Assembly (NCBI GenBank): GCA_904063045.1
Contig: CAJFCJ010000035.1
Span: 124,001-188,000, forward strand
DNA from: Dimorphilus gyrociliatus
Taxonomy: Eukaryota > Annelida > Polychaeta > Dinophilidae
Direction: 5' to 3'
Length of the DNA stretch: 64,000 nt
Below are positions 55,373 through 64,000 of this stretch, piece after piece. The notes beneath the pieces were generated by a model. That model worked only from the letters and a program-made list of their open reading frames with translations, did not search any database and had not been told where the DNA came from. The position numbers and the translations under genes were made by a program. The stretch's first letter is position 1. Each line of letters starts with the position of its first letter.

Positions 55373-57169
55373 TTGCTTCCATGAAAGGTCTTGGGCTTGA
55401 AACAATCAGTGAGTCACCATCCTTTTTGAATGTTGGATAAGTTTGTAGTGGTATTTCTTCTGGTTCAGCTGTTGGGGCTGTAGGTAACTTTTCTTTTCTA
55501 GCTAAAAGCTTAGCTAGCTTGGTGAAGTGTACTCTTTTCCAGTCTTTCTTCCAAAGAAACCAAATCAGAATCACAATTCCAATGATTATTGTTATTGGAA
55601 GAAGTATGTTGATGAGTGTTTTGTAAGGTGTCCTGGCCCATGATGAGAATATATGTTCAGTTTTAGACAAAGCAGCATCAATGCCCAAATCATTAGCAAA
55701 GTTTATGTGCTCTTTATGTCTTGTTAAAGTGTCTTGAATGTATTCTAAAACTTGTTGAACTTGTTATTGTTTCTTACCAACATCCTCTTTTATACAAAGT
55801 TGTATTAACTCAGTAAGTCTAGCAACCTCTAATTTTTGTTCTTCAATTTCATTGCTTATTTTCATTCTGATTGATTGTGCTGCTGCAGTTTGAAATCTGC
55901 ATCCTTTCTTTGTGTAATAGATGAATGTTTTCTTTCCAGAATACATTGCATGTTGATTGTGTTCAATGTCCAGTGGGTTTTTCTTAATTTTGAACAGGTG
56001 TTGTGTTTGGTCACAATCTCCATATCTTATATCTTCTTTTGTTATGTGGTAAGCATGATGGAGTATTGGATCAACTGACAATAAGAGATCTTTATACTTG
56101 ATGAGAAATTCTTTGGAGCATAATCCATTTTTGGTGATAATTGTTGTATCACACACTACTTGAACTGATTTTAATTCTGTACAAGTATTTAAGGTTGTTA
56201 GATCACCAAGCCATGTACTGTGCATTCCATGCTTAGATCCGAGTATTGATGGTAGTTGAGGTGCCAATGGTGTGAGTAATGCTACCATCTTGTTTCTCAT
56301 AATGAATTCTTTGCATAGAAGTTGTGATACTTGTTTGAAAACTGTTTGTAAATTTTGGAAATTTTTATCAATGTTATTTAATAAAGCAGATGTTTGAATA
56401 GCATCTGCTATGTCTATTTTGTGAAATTTTGTTTTTTTTTGAGTTCAAAATCTTCTGCTTTTGCCATTCTAGCAGGTTCCATTTTGGTTGTTTTCAACAT
56501 TTTGAGTATGTATTTGTTGTTAATATCCCATATATCAGGTGAGATTATTTCTCTGACCATCCAGGTCCTAACCAGTGGTGTTACATGATTTTTGATCAGC
56601 ATATGATAAGTCTTGTCACCATCTCTATACCAATCATTATAGGTTAGTATATTTTGTATTTCTGTATTATTTGCTTTTCTCAAAGTTGATTTCTTTCCAT
56701 CATAATTCTGCAATCTTGCAACTTCTTTGTTTGAAATGATTTTATATTTGATATCTGCCATCATTCTGTTATCAGCATAATTTGAATTTGTAAGATCAGT
56801 TCTTAATAAGTTGTATTCCTTCTGGGGTACTAAAATTCTTGTTCCAGGACCACCATATCCTTTGATATATCTATCTTGATAAGGTAAATCCATTATTGCA
56901 TAGTTGGGACATGAAAAATATCCTCCAAGATTAATGCACTCTACATTGTAGGATACTGCTTTCCATGGGGATTCATGACCAAGGAGATTTTGTCCTTTCT
57001 GAGGATTGAAAATAATAATGGAATCCAGAGTTCTACAAAATTTATGTTTGATAGAACAGTCCTCTAAATATTCCAAGTTGGTTGTTATCTTATCCTGACT
57101 TGGGTGCCAATAAGCTTTGCCAATTTGGAGAATTGTTGTAAATTCTTCAACCACTGTTGTTATGGCCAT
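55365..57169 (-). pseudogene. Env-like glycoprotein of B1, three broken ORFs
   Basis: Reverse-strand ORFs 57169-56414 (ectodomain, LEYLEDC, DLPYQDRYIKGYGGPGT), 56300-55764 (ALLTPLAPQLPS, YYTKKGCRFQT, helical heptad-like end) and 55688-55365 (membrane anchor INILLPITIIIGIVILIWFLW followed by KKDWKR and a long cytoplasmic tail). The N-terminus with a hydrophobic leader (IVYTLLALCLLNLVEG) is still fused to the pol ORF upstream. Frame changes near 57165, 56400 and 55730 separate the pieces. Order and topology are those of a retroviral envelope protein. It is not functional as it stands. Confidence 0.75.
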
Positions 57170-59349
57170 TTGTAGTTTGATCCTTTGTTTTCATTGTACA
57201 TTAGAAGGTTTCCTTTTTCAATGAGTTTTTGTCCATTTAAGGTCTTTTTTGACAATAACATTTTTCTGCATTGTTTGTCACTTAAGGTAAGTGTTTGTTT
57301 TTCAACTCTGTGTTTCTTTGCTCCAAAGAAGTAATGAGTGTAAAAGTTGATTCTTCTCTTTATCAAACACTTAACAGCTTGTATTGCCAAATTATCAGCT
57401 TTAATTTCATAAATATTTGCCATTATTTTGGTCATTTGTTTAGTTTTGAATGTGCAAATTGGTTCATCAGCCAGATCAAATAACTGATGAACTTGTTGCC
57501 CTTGACAGAATTGTACTGAAGGAAGCATTCTCACAGTTATGTTTGCTTTTGTTATTGATGCATTTCCCTCAACCAAGTTTAATAAGCAGAGAGCTAGCAG
57601 AGTGTAAACAATGGATCCTCTTATAGGAAGTGTTCCAACTTTCCTTTCTTGTTTCTCTACCTTGAGTGTGTTAACTCTAGTTGGTTGTTTGTTAGCCAAT
57701 CTTAGTCTACTAGCATGGTAGAATTTTCTTTTGCCATTTAATATTTCCAATTCATAAAGACATTTTGTAGTATCAGTAGCAGTTACAATGTATGATCCAC
57801 TCCATTTGCTTGTATTTATTCTATTCATTCCTTGTCCAATGTGTTCATTTTTTATGTGTACCCATTCACCAATTTGGTAAGTTGGGGGTTTTCTTGTGAT
57901 AGTTTTGTTTACTCTATCTCTATATCCCTTCTTTTTCATGACAGATTTGCACAATGCAGTTGCTCTTATTTCTTCCATTTCATGCTTTCTATCAAATAGA
58001 AATTTTGTTGTTGGTTCTAATCTTGGAACTTCCATTAACACATCTAAGACGTTCCTATTCTTCAATCCAAATAATATTTCATGTGGAGTTTTGCCTGTGC
58101 TTCCCACTGGAATTTGGTTTAAGCATGTTTGAATTATTGGTAATTGTCTTGTCCAATCTGTTAATTGTTCCATAACTACATGTTTATGTAGTGCTCTGCG
58201 AATTTCCAAATTCTTTCTTTCTACCATTCCATTACTTTGGCTATGGAATGCTGTTGTTTTTATTTTCCTTATTCCCATTGATGTAACCATCTCTGTAAAT
58301 ATTTCCCCCAGAAAATTCCGTCCTTGGTCTGTGAGAATTTCTTCTGGAATACCAAATATTGGAAAGTAGTTAAAAAACAAGTGTTTTGATATTTCTTCAG
58401 CTGTCTGAGTTTTTAATGGAAATAGATTTGTAAATCTTGACATGTGATCTATAATGACAAGTATGTATTTGTAAGATTCATGTCCTGTTAGTGGTCCCAT
58501 TATGTCCATTGCAATTCTTTGCATTGGTAGAGTTGGATGGGGTGTTTCAACCAATAGATGTTTGTTTCCAGGTGCTCTTAATTGTTCACAGAATTTGCAA
58601 TTCTTTATATGGTCTTTAATTGTTTTCTTAAGTTGTGGATGCCAGAAAGCTTGTTCCAAAGAATGAATTGTTATGTCTACACCATAGTGTTCAAATATTT
58701 GATGTTGATGTATTTGGTTCAGTAGGTCTGTTAAAGTTAGTAGTGGAATTACCAGTAATGGTTGACAACCATTCAGATACCATACTAAATCATCTTTGAC
58801 AAACATATGTTCAATAAAATTTTTGTATTCCTTGAACATTTCAACATCAATATTTGCTCCTTCCAATTTTTCTACAATTTTCATTAGTGTGTCATCCAAA
58901 ACTTGTTCAGTGTAGAAGTTTATCTCAACAGGTTTATTTTTTAATTTCATGACCTGTAATTTTTTGTAATCTGCTTCTTCATCATAACCATCATTATTGT
59001 CTAAAATGTCATCCAAACAATCAGCTAAGTCTTCTAAATCTTCTGTATCAATATAAAAGCATTTAAGCATATCCTTTCTTTCTGCTAATTGTGGAATTGT
59101 ATTGCCATTTTGTTTTTCTTCATTTAGTCTTTCCTTTAGTAAATTTCGGAAATCAATAACTTCATCAGTTTCTCCAATTCTGGATATCCAGTCTGCTCTG
59201 TTGGTTCTTCCAGGTATGTAAATTATTTCAAAGTCCATATCCATAAGTGCCATAACCCATTTAACAGTACTTGAATTTAATTTGTTTTGTACAAATGTTT
59301 GTACCAAATTTTGGTGATCAGTGTAAAGAAAAAATTTCTTATACTGCAA
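57160..59349 (-). CDS. Pol (RNase H end, integrase) and env leader of B1
   Basis: A 729-codon ORF. RNase H end (FFLYTDHQNLVQTF), an acidic insert (residues about 85-165), the integrase zinc-binding HHCC region (HQHQIFEHYG..., CKFCEQL), core DDE (MDIMGPLTGHE, LTDQGRNFLGE, SQSNGMVERKN) and the C-terminal domain (GSYIVTAT, ASRLRLAN), then in frame a hydrophobic env leader with NASITKANITV. It begins at a non-ATG codon because it is the continuation of the gag-pol ORF across a frameshift. Confidence 0.85.
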   Translation of the reverse strand: MQYKKFFLYTDHQNLVQTFVQNKLNSSTVKWVMALMDMDFEIIYIPGRTNRADWISRIGETDEVIDFRNLLKERLNEEKQNGNTIPQLAERKDMLKCFYIDTEDLEDLADCLDDILDNNDGYDEEADYKKLQVMKLKNKPVEINFYTEQVLDDTLMKIVEKLEGANIDVEMFKEYKNFIEHMFVKDDLVWYLNGCQPLLVIPLLTLTDLLNQIHQHQIFEHYGVDITIHSLEQAFWHPQLKKTIKDHIKNCKFCEQLRAPGNKHLLVETPHPTLPMQRIAMDIMGPLTGHESYKYILVIIDHMSRFTNLFPLKTQTAEEISKHLFFNYFPIFGIPEEILTDQGRNFLGEIFTEMVTSMGIRKIKTTAFHSQSNGMVERKNLEIRRALHKHVVMEQLTDWTRQLPIIQTCLNQIPVGSTGKTPHEILFGLKNRNVLDVLMEVPRLEPTTKFLFDRKHEMEEIRATALCKSVMKKKGYRDRVNKTITRKPPTYQIGEWVHIKNEHIGQGMNRINTSKWSGSYIVTATDTTKCLYELEILNGKRKFYHASRLRLANKQPTRVNTLKVEKQERKVGTLPIRGSIVYTLLALCLLNLVEGNASITKANITVRMLPSVQFCQGQQVHQLFDLADEPICTFKTKQMTKIMANIYEIKADNLAIQAVKCLIKRRINFYTHYFFGAKKHRVEKQTLTLSDKQCRKMLLSKKTLNGQKLIEKGNLLMYNENKGSNYKWP

Positions 59350-59495
59350 GTAATGGGAGAATTTTTGTACTGCCCAATAGACTGCAAAAGCTTCTTTTTG
59401 ATAAGCTGCATACCTTAGTTGTGTATTGATTAGGAGTTTTGAAGCAAAAGAAATTGGCTTTCTTATTTTCTTTCCATCTTCTTCCCATTCTTGTT

Positions 59496-62400
59496 CTAAA
59501 CTGCACCAACTGCATAATTGGAGGCATCTGTTGTTAGATAGAATGGTTTACTAAAATCAGGTAGTTGAAGTATTGGTGGTTCTGTCATTGATTTCTTTAG
59601 TGTCTGATACACTTTCTCTGCTTCTGTAGTCCATTTTAGTCTTTCAGTCTTCTGATGTAGTTTTAATAATTCTCTCAATGGTTTTGTAATTTTTGCAAAG
59701 TCCTTGATAAATCTTCTATAATAACCACAAAATGCCACAAAACTTAGTAAAGTATTTGCAAACATTGGTAATTCAGCATCTTTTATCTTTTGAATCTTTT
59801 CTGGATCAGTTTCAATACCATTCTGTGTAATTCTATGACCAAGAAATTGTACTGATTCTTGTAGAAATGCACATTTGCTTAACTTGATTCTGAAGTCCTT
59901 TTCTTTGATTCTTTCCATCAGTTTCTGTAGACTTGTGTAGTGTTCCTCCAATGTTTTGGTAAAAACAATAATATCATCCATATAGTTAATACAGAAATTT
60001 TCCAATCCATTTATGACAAAATTTGCCATAATATAGCTGAAGTGTGAGGGTGCATTTGCTAAACCAAAAGGCATTCGATTAAATTCAAATAGACCAAATG
60101 GTGTTATGAAAGCAGTTTTTTCTTTGTCTTCTTCCTTGATAGGGATGTGGTGAAATGCACTTGTCAAATCCAAGATGGAAAAGTATTTATGTCCTCCTCC
60201 AAGTTTGTCAAATAAATCTTCTTGGTGTGGGATTGGATAACAATTCTTTTTTGAATGCTTGTTAAGTTTTCTGTAATCTACACACATTCTTAATGTTCCT
60301 TCTTTCTTTTTCACAAAAACAATTGGTGAAGCCCATTGGCTTTTGCTTGCTCTAATCAAACCATTTGCTAATAATCCATTAAGTTGTTCCCTACATTCCT
60401 GTTGTTTGTTGGGTGGTAATCTGTATGGTCTTTGTTTAAAAGGTTTCACATCTTCCAATAATTCAATTGCCATTGGTGGAACATCTGGTGAGCCAATGTC
60501 ATTTTGATTTGTAGCAATAATGTCTTCATAATTCTTGATGATTTCTTTCAATTCTTCCCTGATTTTGTCAGGATTATTTTTGGAAACATGTAAATAGTTG
60601 TCAATTTCTACTGTAGTTGAATTAATGTGGTGTATATTTTGATTAGACATATGTTCAAACTCAACACTTTCTTCTATCTCAGGAGTTGCTGGAGTTTTCA
60701 TTTGTTCTTTTTCAACTTTGATAGTTATTCTATCCTTTAATTCTATGTATTGTGTTTTCATTTCCATTTCTGTAATTAATTCTTCAGATTCAGTTTCAGT
60801 TTCTTCAGCAGATGAGTTAACGATAATAACTGAGTCATTGTCTGAATCTGTTGTGTTGCCATTTTCTTCTTCAGATGACTTTATACCATTAACAATATCC
60901 AAATCTGAGTCTGAGTTATGCTCTGGTTCATTACTCATCTCTGTATCATAATTTTCAGAAGAACTCAAAGTTTCATTTGAGCCATAAGTATTACTTGTAT
61001 CATATCCAGTATCTGGCTCAGTAATATCCATATCTGAATCCACACTATCTGACACTTCAGATGGGTCATCATGTTCATGAGCATATTGTCCAATCATTCC
61101 TACAGTTAGTTTGTTAGGTTTCCTTTGGTTTCTTTTGTGTGTTTGATCCTTTTGTCTTTTTTGTAGAAAAGTTTTAACAGGTTCTCCTTTTCTTATAAAG
61201 AATGGGAGTGAAACTTGTTTAATTGCAAAGTTGATTATTGCTCCAGACTTTCTTAAGAAGTCACATCCCAAAATTATTGCCATATCCAATTTTTCCATTA
61301 TAAAGAATTCTTGTTCCATTATTCTTCCAGCAAATTGTATGTTAAGTTTTGCTTTACCTTTAGTTTTCAAAGCATTTCCATCAGCTGAAGTTATTATTGG
61401 TAATGAAGTGGTTTCTTTCTTTACCCATTTTTGGTCCAATAATTTAATTTCTTTTTCAGTGATAAATGACATGAGTGCTCCTGTGTCACATAATGCAATC
61501 ACTTCTCTTCCATTATGATTCTTCAAACGAAATTGGAAATCATCTCTTCCTTTTATTTGAGATGTGCACTTGAAATGTGCAACTTTCTCCTCTTTAAGAT
61601 TAAATATTGCCATTGTACCCTTGGAAGTTTCTCTTTCATTAGGTTGATCAGGTTCAGCATGAATTAATCTGTTGAAGGTACCTCTCTCATTTCCAGATCT
61701 TTGGTATTGATGGGTCCTATTTTGAGAAAAAGGTGTAAATTTATGGTCATTATCATTTGCATAACTATTATTGTTATCAAATCTTTTTTTGAATTGCTTG
61801 AATTCATTTTCATCTTCTCTCCTTGCATTATTAAAGTAAATTTCTGCTCTTTTTGCCAATTTAATATATTGGATTACTGAGCTAATTTTTCCATCTTTTT
61901 CCACATGGTTCACAATTTTTCCTTTTAGACCATTCCTGAATATACTAAGGAGTTGCAGTTCTCTAACTCTCTCAGTAACACATACCATCTCAGTAGGTTT
62001 GAATGGTAGGAATTTCTCTACAAGTTCTTTACTTCTTCTAACAAAACTTTGAACAGTTTCATCATTGAACTGTCTCAATCTATCAATATCTTTTTTATAA
62101 GCCATAGGATCTGGATTAAATTCTTCATCCAATGCATCCCAAATTTCATTTTCAGTTGCCCTGGAGGGTAAGCTTTCAATTACATCTCTGGCTCTTCCAG
62201 TAGTGTATTTTCTCAACATTCGAATTCTCTTTTCCTCTGTATCCCAAAGGTTTAATTCACAAGCAGTTTGAAAGTTCCTCTTAAAGGCCCAAGTATCTTT
62301 GCTACCAGAAAAAGGTCTTAGCAAAGTAGTATTAGGTTTCTCATTAGCATCAATTAGAAGACTTGCAATTGTCTTTTCCAAAGCATTATCTTGAATGCCA

Positions 62401-62720
62401 TCATTATTGAATTTTGGTTGAGTAGGATAAGGGTTCTCCATACCTTCAGGAATTATAGCTGCCCCAGTCATCAAATGGTATTTCAAAAAACTATTACCAT
62501 CAACCTTGGCTCCACTACTTTTAATTCTCAACATTAATTCATTTATTTTAGTAAGATACTCATCTATTTCTTTGCCTCTGGTCTTGTCATTTTCAAAAAC
62601 CAAAATATCATTCATTGTAGAAGTGTTGTGGGCTGTCGACTGCGCCATATTTGTACTTTGTTGTATTGTAATTGTAGGAAGTCCTAGCTCGTCACTATCA
62701 AATTCGTCCTCTCCAATCAT
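59496..62720 (-). CDS. Gag-pol of B1: gag, protease, acidic linker, RT, RNase H start
   Basis: A 1074-codon ORF from ATG 62720. Gag (1-370; KYTTGRARDVIESLPS, no zinc knuckle), protease (about 400-520; LCDTGALMSFITEKEI, AIILGCDFLR), a long Asp/Glu/Ser linker (about 560-760), RT (about 800-960; MCVDYRKLN, YMDD in INYMDDIIVF) and RNase H (LTTDASNYAVG). It stops at 59496 through a one-base frameshift; the rest of pol follows at 59349. The first 23 or so codons are inside the LTR, and codons 25-31 overlap the primer site. A second ATG (about 62648) lies just after the LTR, so the true start is open. Confidence 0.88.
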   Translation of the reverse strand: MIGEDEFDSDELGLPTITIQQSTNMAQSTAHNTSTMNDILVFENDKTRGKEIDEYLTKINELMLRIKSSGAKVDGNSFLKYHLMTGAAIIPEGMENPYPTQPKFNNDGIQDNALEKTIASLLIDANEKPNTTLLRPFSGSKDTWAFKRNFQTACELNLWDTEEKRIRMLRKYTTGRARDVIESLPSRATENEIWDALDEEFNPDPMAYKKDIDRLRQFNDETVQSFVRRSKELVEKFLPFKPTEMVCVTERVRELQLLSIFRNGLKGKIVNHVEKDGKISSVIQYIKLAKRAEIYFNNARREDENEFKQFKKRFDNNNSYANDNDHKFTPFSQNRTHQYQRSGNERGTFNRLIHAEPDQPNERETSKGTMAIFNLKEEKVAHFKCTSQIKGRDDFQFRLKNHNGREVIALCDTGALMSFITEKEIKLLDQKWVKKETTSLPIITSADGNALKTKGKAKLNIQFAGRIMEQEFFIMEKLDMAIILGCDFLRKSGAIINFAIKQVSLPFFIRKGEPVKTFLQKRQKDQTHKRNQRKPNKLTVGMIGQYAHEHDDPSEVSDSVDSDMDITEPDTGYDTSNTYGSNETLSSSENYDTEMSNEPEHNSDSDLDIVNGIKSSEEENGNTTDSDNDSVIIVNSSAEETETESEELITEMEMKTQYIELKDRITIKVEKEQMKTPATPEIEESVEFEHMSNQNIHHINSTTVEIDNYLHVSKNNPDKIREELKEIIKNYEDIIATNQNDIGSPDVPPMAIELLEDVKPFKQRPYRLPPNKQQECREQLNGLLANGLIRASKSQWASPIVFVKKKEGTLRMCVDYRKLNKHSKKNCYPIPHQEDLFDKLGGGHKYFSILDLTSAFHHIPIKEEDKEKTAFITPFGLFEFNRMPFGLANAPSHFSYIMANFVINGLENFCINYMDDIIVFTKTLEEHYTSLQKLMERIKEKDFRIKLSKCAFLQESVQFLGHRITQNGIETDPEKIQKIKDAELPMFANTLLSFVAFCGYYRRFIKDFAKITKPLRELLKLHQKTERLKWTTEAEKVYQTLKKSMTEPPILQLPDFSKPFYLTTDASNYAVGAV
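62630..62647 (-). other. Primer-binding site of B1, tRNA-Ser-like
   Basis: Reverse strand TGGCGCAGTCGACAGCCC begins four bases after the LTR end. The first 11 bases are complementary to the CGACTGCGCCA end of animal tRNA-Ser. Confidence 0.7.
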
Positions 62721-63604
62721 TTACCAATGTGCCAAAGTACTGGTCCAAATAGAACCTTTCAAGTTCGTCCACAAGTAGTCTTAATAAATGTAATTCCAGT
62801 AAAAATTAACCAACAAACACCAGTATTTCATTCAAAGAATATGTATTTGAGTAAATGAGTTTCTAGTTCTAAACAAGCAAGTTTGAACAACCAGCTGATG
62901 GTTAGAAAACTGAACTGACTACTGTTAAATTCGTAGGGTTTATATACTTTTCCAATAGTTCACAGTTCACAGATAAAAATATTCACACAAACAAATGTAA
63001 CAATTTGGATAAAGGGAAAGTTCAAATATACTTCCATGTTTGTTACTTTTTCTTTATCTTGGAGAACTTTTGCTCCCTATTTTAGTAGGTCAGAAAGTTG
63101 CCTAAGATGTAACAATTATTAATAGAAGTTGGATTGATTCCAAAACACAAAAATAGGAAAAGGTCAACTTGATGCCGTTTTAATATACAACAAATTATTA
63201 ATAATAATTGTTTGTGTAAGATAATATGTTTCTGTGTAAAGGACTGGTAGGATAAAAGTATTAAACTTAATCATTCAATATAGTATTGTGCATACAATAC
63301 TGTTGAAAAGTGACAATAATCTAAAAGCTCCAAATATAAATAGAATAGTGGAAGATATAATTAATATTCATTAAATATGATGTGTATAATAATTAGGGTT
63401 AACATCTAAGTTGTAAAATACTTTTACAACTTAGTTTAAATAGTGTATGTTGTAGTTTTAGGTGTGTAAAGTACTCTATAATACTCTTTCAATATTGCTT
63501 TCCATTGATGAATGAAATGTAACAATTTGGGTGTATTGTGTGAGTTTGTGAGCCTGGTTACGAGCTTATGTGTTTAGTACCTACAAACTGCCTAAATGTG
63601 TACA
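62652..63604 (-). repeat. LTR shared by B1 and the next copy
   Basis: 953 bp, TGTACTTTG to GTGTACA. On the reverse strand a TATA-like AGTATATAAACCC lies near 62945. It contains a 25-base perfect hairpin (63408-63432) lacking in the left LTR. Confidence 0.93.
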
Positions 63605-63659
63605 AACATCCCACTCCTTTAAGACCTTGCTTCCACGAAAGGTCTTGGGCTTGAAACAA

Positions 63660-64000
63660 TCAGTGTGTCACCATCCTTTTGAATGTTGGATAAGTTTGTA
63701 GTGGTATTTCTTCTGGTTCAGCTGTTGGGGCTGTAGGTAACTTTTCTTTTCTAGCTAAAAGCTTAGCTTGCTTGGTGAAGTGTACTCTTTTCCAGTCTTT
63801 CTTCCAAAGAAACCAAATCAGAATCCCAATTCCAATGATTATTGTTATTGGAAGAAGTATGTTGATGAGTGTTTTGTAAGGTGTCCTGGCCCATGATGAG
63901 AATATATGTTCAGTTTTAGACAAAGCAGCATCAATGCCCAAATCATTAGCAAAGTTTATGTGCTCTTTATGTCTTGTTAAAGTGTCTTGAATGTATTCTA
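63660..64000 (-). pseudogene. Env membrane-anchor end of a further B copy, runs off right edge
   Basis: Nearly identical to 55365-55740: ILLPITIIIGIGILIWFLW, then KKDWKR and a Pro/Glu tail. A one-base difference near 63680 alters the last residues compared with B1. The polypurine tract and LTR follow directly (63604). The remainder of this copy lies outside the window. Confidence 0.8.

Larger units (their letters stand above)
54424..63604 (-). mobile_element. LTR retroelement B1 (gag-pol-env), nearly full length
   Basis: On the reverse strand: LTR (63604-62652), primer site, gag-pol (62720-about 57700), env (about 57690-55365), polypurine tract, LTR (55350-54424). Most domains are complete, but pol carries a one-base frameshift near 59500 and env is broken in at least three places. 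Right of 63604 the env end of another copy begins without host DNA between, so the array is LTR-internal-LTR-internal. The left end lies in MULE-2. Confidence 0.9.

Noticed and set aside
1-64000. CRISPR arrays, bacterial operons or rRNA genes
   Set aside because: No regularly spaced identical repeats with unique spacers, no Shine-Dalgarno-led gene strings and no rRNA sequence were seen; introns and LTR elements indicate a eukaryote.

Overview
The window looks like transposon-rich nuclear DNA from an invertebrate animal. It is strongly AT-rich. Host-type genes have short GT..AG introns (about 50-80 bases), a rhodopsin-type 7TM receptor, a death-domain/TIR protein, F-type-lectin-like domains and a probable secreted peptide precursor, and TTAGGG-type repeats occur internally. 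I cannot name the species or phylum; a spiralian or other non-vertebrate metazoan is a guess. Most of the 64 kb is mobile DNA or its debris, and many host-type genes here are broken.

Layout. 0-5 kb: a gene fragment running off the left edge (- strand), a MULE transposase scrap, a 27-bp minisatellite, and a leucine-rich-repeat-like pseudogene cut by a solo LTR (3857-4788) with a 5-bp target duplication. 5.2-17.8 kb: Ty3/Gypsy-type element A (gag-pol-env, + strand). Its 5' end is a patchwork, it carries a second aspartic protease after the integrase, and its env is split by a 3.2-kb Mutator-like element (13420-16634) with long inverted repeats and a 9-bp target duplication. 18-22 kb: a decayed acidic gene and a field of diverged 100-bp repeats.

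22.2-29.1 kb: the most unusual part. Two homologous units of about 2.15 kb start and end at hammerhead-ribozyme sequences. One hammerhead (22239-22295) has the complete type I core; others carry core damage. Each unit holds three 60-nt hairpins, and between the units lies an intact 389-codon ORF whose N-terminal half resembles the zinc-ribbon/GIY-YIG tail of Penelope-like reverse transcriptases. This fits a Penelope-like or retrozyme-like family.

29.1-37 kb: a two-exon secreted Cys-rich peptide precursor (29915-30220) with an 87-bp inverted copy of its first exon nearby, LTR mosaics, a 7TM receptor with one in-frame TGA, and a Tc1/mariner remnant. 37-43.4 kb (- strand): a truncated LRR gene, F-type-lectin/discoidin-like exons, and a gene with two tandem extracellular modules.

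43.4-45.7 kb: truncated retroelement B2. 45.8-48.8 kb: an intact four-exon gene for a 942-aa protein with a helical N-terminus, coiled coil, death domain, two TIR domains and a CaaX tail. 51.4-63.6 kb: nested insertions, with retroelement C interrupted by a second MULE, which is interrupted by retroelement B1 (54424-63604, - strand). B1 shares its right LTR with the env end of a further copy running off the right edge. LTR families A, B and C share TGTAC/GTACA ends where these can be seen, and B and C share a tRNA-Ser-like primer site, so they are related lineages.
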